This document shows, in pieces, positions 18,957-28,444 of a DNA stretch of 56,272 nt. Each line of letters opens with the position of its first letter. Within the stretch, counting starts at the first letter, position 1. Source of the stretch: JAGLHV01 sp023143305 [NCBI: Clostridia bacterium] (GTDB lineage Bacteria; CBDUZB01; JAGLHV01); assembly GCA_030637025.1 (NCBI GenBank), contig DAOVVV010000016.1, forward strand, positions 1 to 56,272, in the 5' to 3' direction. The notes under the pieces were generated by a model, which searched no databases, had not been told where the DNA came from, and was given only the letters and a program-made list of their open reading frames with translations. The position numbers and the translations under genes were made by a program.

Positions 18957-21011
18957 TTATCTTCCTTCTTCTCTTGCTTTTTGAAAAGTTTCGACTAAGG
19001 TCTGAGAAACAGGCGACGGAGTCTGCTCATAATGAGAAAATCGCATTCGATATTTACCACTTCCCTTGGTCAATGAACGTAAATCTACTGCATATTTGGA
19101 AAGTTCGCTTAACGGTACATTTACTTTTATTTTCTCTTTTTTGTTTTTTGTTTTTTCCATACCTAAAACCCTTCCTCTCCGGCTGTTTAAATCACCCATT
19201 ATACTCCCCGTATAAACATCCGGTACAGATACTTCCGATTCCATTATCGGCTCTAAAATAAATGGTTTTGCCTCTTTTATTCCTTTCTGAAAAGCCATTG
19301 CTCCGGCAATCTTAAAAGCCATATCGGAAGAATCAACATCATGATAGGAACCGTCGAATAAAGTGACTTTAATGTCTACTACCGGATAACCGGCTAAAAC
19401 ACCTTTTTCCATTGCTTCCCGTACTCCCTTTTCTACGGAAGGAATATAATTCCGGGGAATGGCACCTCCCACTATTTTATTTATAAATTCAAAACCTTTC
19501 CCCCTTTCTAAAGGTTCAATTTTCAGCCAACAGTCACCATATTGTCCACGACCTCCCGACTGTTTTTTATATTTCCCCTGAACCGAGGCATTTCCTGCAA
19601 TAGTCTCTTTGTAAGCAATTCTTGGGGCTCTAAACTCTAATTCCACCCCATATTTAGATTTTACCCTGGATTTTATCACTTCCAACTGCAAATCTCCTAT
19701 TCCGGCAATAATCATCTCTTTGGTTTCCGCATCAAAACTAAATTTTATCGTTTTATCTTCATTCATTATTGCGGATAATGCCGATGCTACCTTTTCTTCG
19801 TCCCCTTTTGATTTAGAATAAACAGCTAACCTCATAACCGGCTCCGGAAACTCCGGTGATTTTATCAAAACAGATGTTTTTCCCTCTCCCAAAGTATCAC
19901 CTGAAGCAGTTACTTTTAATTTTGCTACGCAGGTTATATCCCCGGCTTCTACTTCTGCTGTTTCTATATGTTTTTTCCCTTGTAAAAAACACAATTGTCC
20001 GATTCTTTCTTTGTGTTCTTTTGTCCAATTATACACATCTTTTCCGGTACTTACCTTTCCGCTACAAACCTTAAAAAAACTTAATGCCCCTGTGTGTTGC
20101 TCACTTATTGTTTTAAAAACCAACGCGGAAAAAGGAGCGGAAGAATCGATAGGGACCTCCGATTTTCTCTCATTAGGAGCAGGAAAATAATTTATCATTG
20201 TTTCCAACAGGGATTTTATTCCTACATTTTTTAAAGCGGACCCACATAATACCGGAATAATTTTTCTTTCAATAATTCCCTCTTTCAATTTTTCCTTTAT
20301 TTCATTTTCTTCTATTGCCTGTCCTTCCAAATACTTTTCAGTTAAAGAGTCATCACTGGAGGCAATAACCTCAATCATTGCATCCCGAAGTTTTTCCGCT
20401 TCACCCTTAAACTCGTCGGATAAAGCTTTTTGATTGCTTTTCCCACTACCGGACTCAAATCTGACTTCTTCCATTTTAATCAAGTCCACTATCCCACAAA
20501 AATCATTTTCTTTTCCAATAGGTAACTGTAACGGAGTGATGGAGGTTCCGAATTTTTCCTTTAGCTCACTCAAAATTTTATCAAAATCAGCCATTTCTTT
20601 ATCCAATTTATTAATAAAAATAATAAAAGGTATCTTTTCTTTTTCAATATATTCTAAAATGTTATCGATTTGTGTTTTTAATCCTGAAACAGCATCAATC
20701 ACTATTATGACAGTATCCACTACATGCAAAGAAGAGACAACTTCGCCTATAAAATCAGCATAACCCGGAGTGTCAATTAAATTTATTTTTTTCTGATTAT
20801 ATTCAAAAAAGGCTAAAGACGCATTTATCGAAATTTTTCTTTCTGTTTCTTCCTTGTTATAATCACAAAGAGTAGTTCCCTGTTCAACAGTACCCAGACG
20901 TGCGGTAATTCCCGTGTCAAAAAAAATAGCTTCAGCTAACGAAGTCTTACCTGTATGTCCGCTACCTACAAGACAAACATTTTTTAAATCTGCTGTTACA
21001 TATTTTTTCAT
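18957..21011 (-). CDS. Elongation factor G-like GTPase (EF-G paralogue type)
   Basis: A 684-residue translational GTPase with all five EF-G domains. The P-loop reads LVGSGHTGKTSL (G1) where canonical EF-G has AHIDAGKTT; G3 is IDTPGYADF and G4 is INKLDKE. Domain IV is intact with the KQSGGRGQYGDCWLKIEP segment, and the C-terminal domain has PDVYTGSIMGDLNSRRGRV. This P-loop variant marks the EF-G-like subfamily (often called EF-G II or FusA-like) that exists beside the true EF-G gene. It is not next to rpsL, rpsG or tuf, which supports paralogue status. Whether it works in elongation, recycling or something else is not settled. Confidence 0.85.
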   Translation of the reverse strand: MKKYVTADLKNVCLVGSGHTGKTSLAEAIFFDTGITARLGTVEQGTTLCDYNKEETERKISINASLAFFEYNQKKINLIDTPGYADFIGEVVSSLHVVDTVIIVIDAVSGLKTQIDNILEYIEKEKIPFIIFINKLDKEMADFDKILSELKEKFGTSITPLQLPIGKENDFCGIVDLIKMEEVRFESGSGKSNQKALSDEFKGEAEKLRDAMIEVIASSDDSLTEKYLEGQAIEENEIKEKLKEGIIERKIIPVLCGSALKNVGIKSLLETMINYFPAPNERKSEVPIDSSAPFSALVFKTISEQHTGALSFFKVCSGKVSTGKDVYNWTKEHKERIGQLCFLQGKKHIETAEVEAGDITCVAKLKVTASGDTLGEGKTSVLIKSPEFPEPVMRLAVYSKSKGDEEKVASALSAIMNEDKTIKFSFDAETKEMIIAGIGDLQLEVIKSRVKSKYGVELEFRAPRIAYKETIAGNASVQGKYKKQSGGRGQYGDCWLKIEPLERGKGFEFINKIVGGAIPRNYIPSVEKGVREAMEKGVLAGYPVVDIKVTLFDGSYHDVDSSDMAFKIAGAMAFQKGIKEAKPFILEPIMESEVSVPDVYTGSIMGDLNSRRGRVLGMEKTKNKKEKIKVNVPLSELSKYAVDLRSLTKGSGKYRMRFSHYEQTPSPVSQTLVETFQKAREEGR

Positions 21012-21092
21012 ACCATTCTCCCTCCCTGTTTTTTGAATTTTTTAGTTTTACAGAAAACCTGCAACCTAATATTTTCATTTTTCAAATCAACT

Positions 21093-21141
21093 ACCCCGCA
21101 GTTCGCCATAGGCCCTTCGCCCCCCCTGCAATCGAATTGAA
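21093..21141. repeat. Possible degenerate copy of the CCCTTCG repeat
   Basis: Between the DUF167 and EF-G-like genes, GCCCTTCGCCCCCCCTGCAA and ATCGAATTGAATTAAAAC resemble the start and end blocks of copies A and B (11729 and 30713). The match is weak in the middle. Confidence 0.4.
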
Positions 21142-21375
21142 TTAAAACAAAACCTCAACGAGTTTATCCTGTGATTTTTCACCTTTAACAATAGTGATTT
21201 TATTCTTTTTAGATTTAAAAAAAACGCTCAAAATTCTTATCAGCATCTTGTTTGCTTTTCCTTCTATCGGAGGTGCAGATAAATATACCTTGAGGTAACC
21301 GTTTTCTTCTTTTACCCGGTTCTTTTTTGCGTTAGGGATTACTCTTACTTTTAAAAGCATAATTTTTTTACCCAT
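21142..21375 (-). CDS. DUF167 (YggU-like) protein
   Basis: Small cytosolic protein of the DUF167 family, seen from VRVIPNAKKNRV near the start, YLKVYLSAPPIEGKANKMLI and the closing ITIVKGEKSQDKLVEV. Function is unknown. The frame is open back to a TTG at 21396 inside the end of the wecB-like gene, but ATG codons at 21375 and 21360 both fit the family better. No strong ribosome site decides between them, so the start is uncertain. It probably rides on the wecB transcript. Confidence 0.85.
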   Translation of the reverse strand: MGKKIMLLKVRVIPNAKKNRVKEENGYLKVYLSAPPIEGKANKMLIRILSVFFKSKKNKITIVKGEKSQDKLVEVLF

Positions 21376-21389
21376 TAAAATTCTAACTA

Positions 21390-22532
21390 TCAGCAAACAA
21401 ACTCTTCAGGTCTGAATTTTCTTTTATTAAAATAATAAAGAATCGCTTCTCTAATTCTTTTTGAAGCTTTTCCATCGCCGTAAGGATTAATTGCATTAGC
21501 CATTCGTTGATACTCTTTTTTATCGGTCAATAACCGCTCAACAGAATTAACAATTTTCTTCTTGTTTATTCCAATTATTTTCGCTGTACCAAATTTGACA
21601 GCTTCCGGCCTTTCGGTAACCTTTCTTAAAACCAAGACGGGTTTTCCTAATGAAGGTGCTTCCTCCTGTATTCCTCCACTATCAGTTAATATCAGATAAG
21701 ATGATTTCATTAAATTAACAAAATCAAGATAATTCAAAGGGCGAATTAAAGATACATTAGGAATTCCACTTAATATTTTCCTTGCCGTATCTGTAACTTC
21801 AGGGTTTAAATGGACGGGATAAATTATTCTTACTTTTTTATGTTTTTGGGCAATTTCCCTTAATGCATAACAAATATCTATCAAAGGTTTTCCCCAATTT
21901 TCCCGACGGTGAGCAGTAACCAGAATTATTTTTTCCGTTTTTTTATGAAATATTTTTTTTTCATCAATTTTCCTTTTTATCCGGGCAATTATTTTAAGGG
22001 CGTCTATTCCCGTATTCCCAGTGATAAAAATTCCCTCCGGAGAAATGTTTTCCCTGAGTAAGTTTTTTTTGTTTTTTTTAGTAGGAGCAAAATGTAATAC
22101 ACAAAGGGCATCCGACAACAAACGATTGACCTCCTCAGGGTAAGGATTAAACTTATCATAAGAACGTAATCCGGCTTCTATGTGAGCCACAGGAACCTTT
22201 TCATAAAAAGAAGTTATAGCGGCAAAAAGAGTAGTAGTCGTATCTCCGTGTATACAAACTAAATCCGGCCGTTCTTTTTTTATTACTTTCTCTAATTTGT
22301 TTAATGTATTAGTGCTGATTTGGTAAAGATTTTGTGATTTTTTCATTATATTTAAATCGTAGTGCGGTTTAATATTAAATAAGGTTAGAACCTGGTCAAG
22401 CATCTGACGGTGTTGTGCAGTAACGACGACTATTACTTTAAACATCTTTGGATATTTTTTTAGTTCGCAAATCAAAGGAGACATTTTAACTGCTTCCGGC
22501 CGGGTACCAAAAACACACATTATTTTTTTCAA
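21390..22532 (-). CDS. wecB: UDP-N-acetylglucosamine 2-epimerase (non-hydrolysing)
   Basis: Interconverts UDP-GlcNAc and UDP-ManNAc for surface polysaccharide. Of 380 residues, expected family positions are present: D97 in CIHGDTTTTLFAA, E119 in AHIEAGLRSY, the YPEEVNR segment, and His in VTAHRRENWGKP, plus the C-terminal LTDSGGIQEEAPSLGKPVLV. The length is standard. Its neighbour upstream is a GT4-family sugar-phosphate transferase, so the pair likely serves one envelope glycan. UDP-ManNAc dehydrogenase (wecC) is not in the window. Confidence 0.94.
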   Translation of the reverse strand: MKKIMCVFGTRPEAVKMSPLICELKKYPKMFKVIVVVTAQHRQMLDQVLTLFNIKPHYDLNIMKKSQNLYQISTNTLNKLEKVIKKERPDLVCIHGDTTTTLFAAITSFYEKVPVAHIEAGLRSYDKFNPYPEEVNRLLSDALCVLHFAPTKKNKKNLLRENISPEGIFITGNTGIDALKIIARIKRKIDEKKIFHKKTEKIILVTAHRRENWGKPLIDICYALREIAQKHKKVRIIYPVHLNPEVTDTARKILSGIPNVSLIRPLNYLDFVNLMKSSYLILTDSGGIQEEAPSLGKPVLVLRKVTERPEAVKFGTAKIIGINKKKIVNSVERLLTDKKEYQRMANAINPYGDGKASKRIREAILYYFNKRKFRPEEFVC

Positions 22533-22602
22533 ATTTTATTCTCCTTTATTTATCTGCTATAGGATATTTACAATAAAATTATTAAAAAATAAAAAATATT
22601 TT

Positions 22603-23628
22603 TCATCTCACTATTACATTTTCAAAAATTACTACCAGGATGGAAAAAATTCCTGCCAGCACAACAACAAAATACATCATAAACATAATTTCCCGCTGAG
22701 TCCAGCCTTTTTTTAAAAGGCGATATTGAAAATCTTTTTTATTTATTTTTAAAATCAGTTCCTTTTTTTTTGAGCTTTGAAGGACAGAAAAAAATAAATT
22801 TAAAAAGGGCATCCCTACAAAAACCAGAGGAATAAATAAAGCAATTACCGCTGTTGTTTTCAAACGGCCAACCACGGTAATAACTCCCAACATAAAACCC
22901 ACAAACATTTTACCGCTATTACCCAAAACTATTTTTGCCGGATGAAAATTATAAAAAAGAAAACCTAAACTCGCTCCTCCTAAAGCAGTACATAAAATAG
23001 CCGTCAGCTGTAACTGCCTGGTAATTATCATTGAACGGGTAACTTTCATTAACAAAATTGCAACTACTAAAAAAACCAAAGAATTAATAACGACAATTCC
23101 ACCGGCTAAACCATCGGTATCATCAATTAGATTAATTATATTTGTAAATACAACCAACCATAAAATAGTTAAAAAATTACCTATTAATATTGAAAAAAAG
23201 AGATGGCCGGGTAAAAAGGGCAGAGATACTCCAATTACTTTTATTCCGGATGTAACTATCAGAAGTGCCGCAATTATTTGAATTAACAGTTTGGATACAA
23301 TAGAAATACCTTTTTTATCATCAATTACCCCTAAAATAACAATGATAAGTGCGCCAATTAAAATACCCGCCAATTCCTGTCCGACCAAAATATTCTTACT
23401 ACTAAGAAGTAAACGAAACTGAGCATTAAAAAACAAACTGCCTATGGAGACTACAAAAGCCAGAAATATCCCTATCCCCCCCCATAAAGGGACAAGATAA
23501 AAATCAACCGCATATCCTTTTGAACGGCCGTAAACACTATGTCGTATAGCTAAGGACCTGGCCAAAAAAGTAAAACCTAAACCAAGTATTAAAGCCGTAA
23601 AAAATGACCATAAATAAATTTTTAACAT
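22603..23628 (-). CDS. GT4-family (WecA/MraY-like) polyprenyl-phosphate transferase, divergent
   Basis: Polytopic membrane protein of 341 residues with about ten predicted helices, in the family that loads sugar-1-phosphate onto undecaprenyl phosphate. The first acid pair is kept (D103-D104 in GVIDDKKG). Other hallmarks have changed: the NxxDGxDGLA motif reads NLIDDTDGLAGG (166-177), the Mg-binding GDxGS reads GNSGK (236-240), and the cytosolic HxHHRL reads DFQYRL (299-304). It overlaps glyA by one base (TAATG), suggesting translational coupling. It may use a different substrate or be catalytically impaired. Family assignment is firm, activity is not. Confidence 0.85.
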   Translation of the reverse strand: MLKIYLWSFFTALILGLGFTFLARSLAIRHSVYGRSKGYAVDFYLVPLWGGIGIFLAFVVSIGSLFFNAQFRLLLSSKNILVGQELAGILIGALIIVILGVIDDKKGISIVSKLLIQIIAALLIVTSGIKVIGVSLPFLPGHLFFSILIGNFLTILWLVVFTNIINLIDDTDGLAGGIVVINSLVFLVVAILLMKVTRSMIITRQLQLTAILCTALGGASLGFLFYNFHPAKIVLGNSGKMFVGFMLGVITVVGRLKTTAVIALFIPLVFVGMPFLNLFFSVLQSSKKKELILKINKKDFQYRLLKKGWTQREIMFMMYFVVVLAGIFSILVVIFENVIVR

Positions 23629-24881
23629 TAGTAGTTTTTTAATCTTTCCATATAAATGGGAAATTTCTCACACAAAGCTTTTACTCGCGTTTTTATTGTA
23701 TTTAAACATTCTTCATCGCTGCCATGAATAAGGGCTTCATCCATCATTGCAGCAACTTCTTTCATTTCTTTTTCCTTCATTCCACGGGTAGTTAATGTCG
23801 GAGTCCCCAAACGAATACCACTGGTAACAGCAGGTTTTAAAGGGTCAAAAGGAATACCGTTCTTATTTACGGTAATTTCTGCTTTACCTAAAATCTTTTC
23901 CGCTTCTAAACCGGTTAATCCCTTATTTCTCAAGTCTATCAAAAATAAATGCGTATCCGTTCCTCCGGCAACAATTCTGTATCCTTTTTCTTCAAATTCC
24001 CGGGCTAAAACCTTAGCGTTGATTACAATTTGTTCCTGATATTGCTTGAATTCCGGTTTTAAGGCTTCTCCTAAAACAACTGCTTTAGCAGCAATGACAT
24101 GCATTAACGGTCCCCCTTGTAATCCGGGAAAAACGGCCCGGTCAATTGCCCGGGCAAATTCATTTTTACACATAATCATTCCACCTCTAGGGCCCCGTAA
24201 TGTCTTATGAGTAGTAGTGGTCACAAAATCAGCATAAGGTATAGGTGAAGGATGTATCCCGGCAGCTACTAATCCGGCAATATGGGCAATATCTACCATC
24301 AAATATGCTCCTACCTTATCGCAAATATCCCTGTATTTTTTAAAATCAATAATCCGGGAATAAGCAGATGCGCCGGCAACAATTAATTTAGGACGAAACT
24401 CTACCGCTAATTCTTCCATTTGGTCATAATCAATAAGTTCGGTATCTTTTTTTACTGATACAGGGATAATTTTAAAATATTTTCCGGAAAAATTCAGCGG
24501 ATGTCCGTGCGAAAGATGTCCTCCGTGACTTAAATTTAATCCCATAATAGTATCTTGAGGTTTAAGCATGGCAAAATATACCGCCATATTGGCCTGAGAA
24601 CCTGAATGAGGCTGAACATTTACATGTTCACAGTTAAATAATTTTTTTGCCCTTTCTATCGCCAGGGATTCCACAACATCCATATATTCACAACCACCGT
24701 AATATCTTTTACCCGGGTACCCTTCTGCATACTTATTAGTCATTATAGAACCCTGTGCTTCTAAAACCGCTTCCGAAGTAAAATTTTCCGAAGCAATTAG
24801 TTCCAAACCGTAAATCTGCCTTTGGGTTTCTTTATAAATCGCTTGATATACCTTTTGGTCTTCTGTTTTCAATGATTTCAT
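23628..24881 (-). CDS. glyA: Serine hydroxymethyltransferase GlyA
   Basis: PLP enzyme interconverting serine and glycine with tetrahydrofolate; 417 residues, normal. Motifs include [37 protein letters not shown], the PLP-lysine segment [17 protein letters not shown], and TPALTTRG-like [15 protein letters not shown]. It is the gene after the low-molecular-weight phosphatase, an arrangement common in bacteria. Confidence 0.97.
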   Translation of the reverse strand: MKSLKTEDQKVYQAIYKETQRQIYGLELIASENFTSEAVLEAQGSIMTNKYAEGYPGKRYYGGCEYMDVVESLAIERAKKLFNCEHVNVQPHSGSQANMAVYFAMLKPQDTIMGLNLSHGGHLSHGHPLNFSGKYFKIIPVSVKKDTELIDYDQMEELAVEFRPKLIVAGASAYSRIIDFKKYRDICDKVGAYLMVDIAHIAGLVAAGIHPSPIPYADFVTTTTHKTLRGPRGGMIMCKNEFARAIDRAVFPGLQGGPLMHVIAAKAVVLGEALKPEFKQYQEQIVINAKVLAREFEEKGYRIVAGGTDTHLFLIDLRNKGLTGLEAEKILGKAEITVNKNGIPFDPLKPAVTSGIRLGTPTLTTRGMKEKEMKEVAAMMDEALIHGSDEECLNTIKTRVKALCEKFPIYMERLKNY

Positions 24882-24928
24882 CTATCCTACGCCTCCTTTA
24901 TCCTAATCAATTAAATTTAACCCATTGA

Positions 24929-25408
24929 TTAGGAATTATCTTTTATCTTCTGAAACACTTTTTTTAAAGAAATCTTTATTTCTTTCTTACACGCCTTATA
25001 AATTTCTCTTGACTGCCCTATGGGATCAGCAACTTCTAAGTCCTTTCCTTCTTGTGCAAACTCTTTCAACAAAAATATTTTATCGGATTTCTTTGCTTGA
25101 GGAAATTGTTTTAAAATTCTATTTTTATGTATTCTTTCCATTACTAAAATCAGGTCTGCTTTATTCAGCATTTCATCAGTAAACTGCGTTGAATGATGTC
25201 CGGAGACATCAATTTCCTCCTCCTGCATCAAAGAAAGGATAAAAAGAGGAATTTTAAAAAAAGATGAAGCAGCCACCCCTGCAGAATACACCTTCCAGGA
25301 ATTTATTCCTTCCTCTTTAAGCATTTTTTCAAATAAAGCAGCAGCCATAACACTGCGGCAGGTATTTCCCGTACAAACAAAAAAAATATTTTTAATGCCC
25401 ATTTCCAT
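24929..25408 (-). CDS. Low-molecular-weight protein phosphatase (arginine/tyrosine)
   Basis: A 159-residue phosphatase with the P-loop VCTGNTCRSVMAAAL (nucleophile C12, R18) and a C-terminal general acid in VADPIGQS. The threonine in CTGNTCRS is the residue associated with phosphoarginine preference in YwlE-type enzymes, but this is not decisive. The neighbour glyA fits the ywlE-glyA arrangement of Firmicutes. Starts MEMGIKN; the second Met is an equally good start. Confidence 0.9.
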   Translation of the reverse strand: MEMGIKNIFFVCTGNTCRSVMAAALFEKMLKEEGINSWKVYSAGVAASSFFKIPLFILSLMQEEEIDVSGHHSTQFTDEMLNKADLILVMERIHKNRILKQFPQAKKSDKIFLLKEFAQEGKDLEVADPIGQSREIYKACKKEIKISLKKVFQKIKDNS

Positions 25409-25432
25409 AATACTTTCTTTAATCTTATTATT

Positions 25433-26632
25433 TTAAGACGAATTTATCTTTACATAATCAAAGGAAAAATCGCAGGTATAAATTTTTGCTTCCTTTTTAC
25501 CGATTTTTAAATCAATGGTTACCGTAAATTCTTTCTGCGTAACAACCTTTTTAAGTAGAGATGCAGAAGTTTTTACTCCTGTACTATTTTTCACTGCCGG
25601 TAAATTATTAAAATACACATCAATCCGCTGAGAATTAATCTTTTCACTTAAACTGCCACAAGCCGCCAGGATTCTTCCCCAGTTAGGGTCATTACCAAAA
25701 AGCGCTGTTTTAAACAAAGGAGAATGAGCAATTCTTCTGGCCACTAAATTTGCCTGATAATATGTTTTTGCCCCTTTAACTTTTACCTCAACTAATTTAG
25801 TTGCTCCTTCTCCATCTTTAATAATCATTTTAGCTAAGGCTAAAGTAATTGAATCTAGTTTTTTTTGAAAATTTTTAAAATAATTACTTTCGTGACAAAT
25901 AGTTTCGTTTTTTGCCTGGCCGTTTGCTAAAATAATTACACAATCATTAGTACTCATCTCTCCGTCTACGCTAATAATGTTAAAAGATTTTTGCACAGAT
26001 TCAAGTAACGATTTCTTTAATAATTTTCTATTTATATTAATATCGGTCAGGATAAAACAAAACATTGTGGCTAAATCAGGACAAATCATCCCTGCACCCT
26101 TGGCTATACCCAAAATATTGACCTTTTTTTTGCCAATATGAAATTGCTTAAATATAAACTTAGGAAAACTATCCGTAGTCATTATTGCTGTTGCTAAAGA
26201 GTCAATCGCATTTTTATCTTTTCCCAGAGACGACGGTAAAGTACTTTCCATTCCGGTTTTTATTTTTTCTAAAGGCAAAAAATCACCTATTGTTCCTGTA
26301 GAAGCAATTAACACATTGCTTTCTGCAATTCCAAAAATTTTAGCTCCTAATTTAATGATTTTTTCAGCGTCCTTTAATCCTTTTTTTCCGGTACAGGCAT
26401 TGGCACAAACCGAGTTGGCAATAATTAATTGTGCCTTACCGTTTTCAATCTGTTTCATTGATAATTGAACAGGTGCGGCTTTTAATTTATTCCTGGTAAA
26501 ACATGCTGCTGCAGTAGCTAAAGTTTGGGAAAAAATTAATCCCACATCTTTCTTTATCTTCCGGCCGGAAATTCCACAGCTAATTCCTCCGATTATGAAT
26601 CCTTCAGGTATTATTGTTTTAATTTTTAGCAT
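25433..26632 (-). CDS. argJ: Bifunctional ornithine acetyltransferase/N-acetylglutamate synthase ArgJ
   Basis: Recycles the acetyl group in arginine biosynthesis. The 399-residue precursor should self-cleave before T189 in the conserved KGAGMICPDLATMFCF, giving alpha and beta chains. Other motifs are STGTIGDFLP, VDGEMSTNDCVIILANG and KDGEGATKLVEVKV. It precedes nothing else of the pathway; argC is the gene just upstream, 37 bases away. Whether it makes acetylglutamate as well as transferring acetyl groups cannot be told. Confidence 0.95.
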   Translation of the reverse strand: MLKIKTIIPEGFIIGGISCGISGRKIKKDVGLIFSQTLATAAACFTRNKLKAAPVQLSMKQIENGKAQLIIANSVCANACTGKKGLKDAEKIIKLGAKIFGIAESNVLIASTGTIGDFLPLEKIKTGMESTLPSSLGKDKNAIDSLATAIMTTDSFPKFIFKQFHIGKKKVNILGIAKGAGMICPDLATMFCFILTDININRKLLKKSLLESVQKSFNIISVDGEMSTNDCVIILANGQAKNETICHESNYFKNFQKKLDSITLALAKMIIKDGEGATKLVEVKVKGAKTYYQANLVARRIAHSPLFKTALFGNDPNWGRILAACGSLSEKINSQRIDVYFNNLPAVKNSTGVKTSASLLKKVVTQKEFTVTIDLKIGKKEAKIYTCDFSFDYVKINSS

Positions 26633-26669
26633 ATTTTTTTTCGATTAGTTCTTGTTTTTTAATGACGGC

Positions 26670-27743
26670 TTAATAGTTTCTCTTTTTAAGAATGTTTGCA
26701 TAGGGTAAGCCTTCAGCTTGATCAAAACCACACATAAGATTCATGTTTTGTATCGCCTGCCCGCTGGCACCTTTAATTAAATTATCTATACTACTAATCA
26801 CTATGCATGTATTTGTCTTTTGGTCAAAAATAACTTTAATATCACAAAAATTGGTTCCTTGAATATTTTGAATTTCAGGATACCCTTCTCCCTGATAAAG
26901 ACGAACAAAAGGTTTGTCCTGATAAAATTTATTATAAATATCATCAATTTTTTCTACCGGTATATTCTTTCGTAACTTAAGATAAGTAGTTATTAACATT
27001 CCGCATTTAAAAGAACTTACATGAGGAACAAATAAGACACTAATATTTTCTTGCATCAGATATCCCAATTCCTGTTCCATCTCCGGCATATGGGGATGCA
27101 CAGCTACTTTATAAGGCTTGATATTCTCCTCAACTTCCATAGCTAAATTGCTTTCAATTAATTTTCTGCCTGCACCGGATACTCCACAGTGAGCATCAAC
27201 AATAACCCTCTCAGCCGGATCAATAAATTTATTAATAAATAATGGAGCCACTCCTAAAAGGACACAGGTAGGATAACATCCTGGATTAGCGACAAGAGAT
27301 GCATTTTTTATTTTTTCTGCATTTATTTCGGAAAGGCCATACACTGCTTTTTGTAAAAGGGATTCATCACTATGGGTAACATTATACCACTGGGGATAAA
27401 GATTAGCATTTTTTAACCTAAAATCAGCACTTAAATCAATAAATTTGATTTTTTTTTCCTTTGCCTGATTAATTAAGCTACAAGCTTTTTTTAAAAATTT
27501 ACCGTGTGGTTTAGCTAAGAAAACAACATCACATTTCTTAATAATTTCCGCAGTATCATAACGGCTGGTTTTATAAGGAAAAAGATTTTTCAGGGATTTA
27601 TGTAAACATTCTACGTTCTTATCAGGAAAACTATCTGATACTAATAAAGTAATATCTACAAATTTATGATTGCTCAATAATTTTAATAACATGCCTCCGG
27701 CCATGCCATAAACTCCGATAATTCCCACCCTTACCTTTTCCAT
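26670..27743 (-). CDS. argC: N-acetyl-gamma-glutamyl-phosphate reductase ArgC
   Basis: NADPH-dependent reductase of the arginine pathway, 357 residues. The catalytic cysteine is C156 in LVANPGCYPTCVLLG. The nucleotide-binding loop reads GIIGVYGMAGGMLLKLL, where GASGYTG is more common. Further motifs are FIDLSADFRLKN, VDAHCGVSGAGRK and VAVHPHMPEMEQEL. With argJ it covers two steps; argB, argD and the later genes are not here. Confidence 0.94.
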   Translation of the reverse strand: MEKVRVGIIGVYGMAGGMLLKLLSNHKFVDITLLVSDSFPDKNVECLHKSLKNLFPYKTSRYDTAEIIKKCDVVFLAKPHGKFLKKACSLINQAKEKKIKFIDLSADFRLKNANLYPQWYNVTHSDESLLQKAVYGLSEINAEKIKNASLVANPGCYPTCVLLGVAPLFINKFIDPAERVIVDAHCGVSGAGRKLIESNLAMEVEENIKPYKVAVHPHMPEMEQELGYLMQENISVLFVPHVSSFKCGMLITTYLKLRKNIPVEKIDDIYNKFYQDKPFVRLYQGEGYPEIQNIQGTNFCDIKVIFDQKTNTCIVISSIDNLIKGASGQAIQNMNLMCGFDQAEGLPYANILKKRNY

Positions 27744-27766
27744 GTTTAATTTTTCCCTTTTTTATA

Positions 27767-28444
27767 TTATTCTGTTTTCTTATCCGAATCCAATTCTTTT
27801 AATCTAAACTTTGCCGTCTTTTCCCATAGGGTATCGGAATAAAGAGCAATTATTTTTTGATAAGTAGAAATAGCCAACTCTTTTTTGTTTAGTTCTTCAT
27901 AACTTCTTGCAATTGCCAGATATACACCGGGAACAAGCATATGTTCAGGATTATTTTCAACAAATTTTTCATAAATCTTTAACGCTTCTTCCCAATTTTC
28001 TTCTTCTTCATAACAACTACCTAAATTTACCTCTACAAAAGGGATAGATTTACTTTTTTTATATTGAATTAGTTGTTTTTTATAAATCGTTGATGCTTCT
28101 TTATACTTTCCTTCTTCATAAAGGCAATTTCCTTTAAAAAAAAGTGCCAGAGATACCACCTGCGATTGCGGATAATTATTAATAATTTCATCATATAAAG
28201 AAATTGCTTCTTCATGTTTTTGTTTTAAATAATGTTGTTGAGCATTATTTAAAATATTTGCAGCTTGTACGTTTATTTCACTTCTCCGCCGAAAAAAAAG
28301 AAAAACAAAGAAAACTACGGAAACCGCCACTAAAAAAGTGAAGAATACTTGTTTTTTATATAATGCTATATTTTCTATTAATTTTTTAAAAGTCGATAAA
28401 AAAATATCCTGATTTTTACCTTTACTACCCCATTGTGTAGACAT
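27767..28444 (-). CDS. Membrane-anchored TPR protein (YfgM/TolA-binding-like)
   Basis: A 225-residue protein with a short cytosolic N-terminus, one membrane helix (about 33-52, VFFTFLVAVSVVFFVFLF), and four to five TPR units exposed outside the inner membrane (for example EAISLYDEIINNYPQSQ and EALKIYEKFVENNPEH). This architecture is like YfgM and other periplasmic scaffold proteins. It starts directly after the TAA of the PHP gene. The partner is unknown. Confidence 0.75.
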   Translation of the reverse strand: MSTQWGSKGKNQDIFLSTFKKLIENIALYKKQVFFTFLVAVSVVFFVFLFFRRRSEINVQAANILNNAQQHYLKQKHEEAISLYDEIINNYPQSQVVSLALFFKGNCLYEEGKYKEASTIYKKQLIQYKKSKSIPFVEVNLGSCYEEEENWEEALKIYEKFVENNPEHMLVPGVYLAIARSYEELNKKELAISTYQKIIALYSDTLWEKTAKFRLKELDSDKKTE

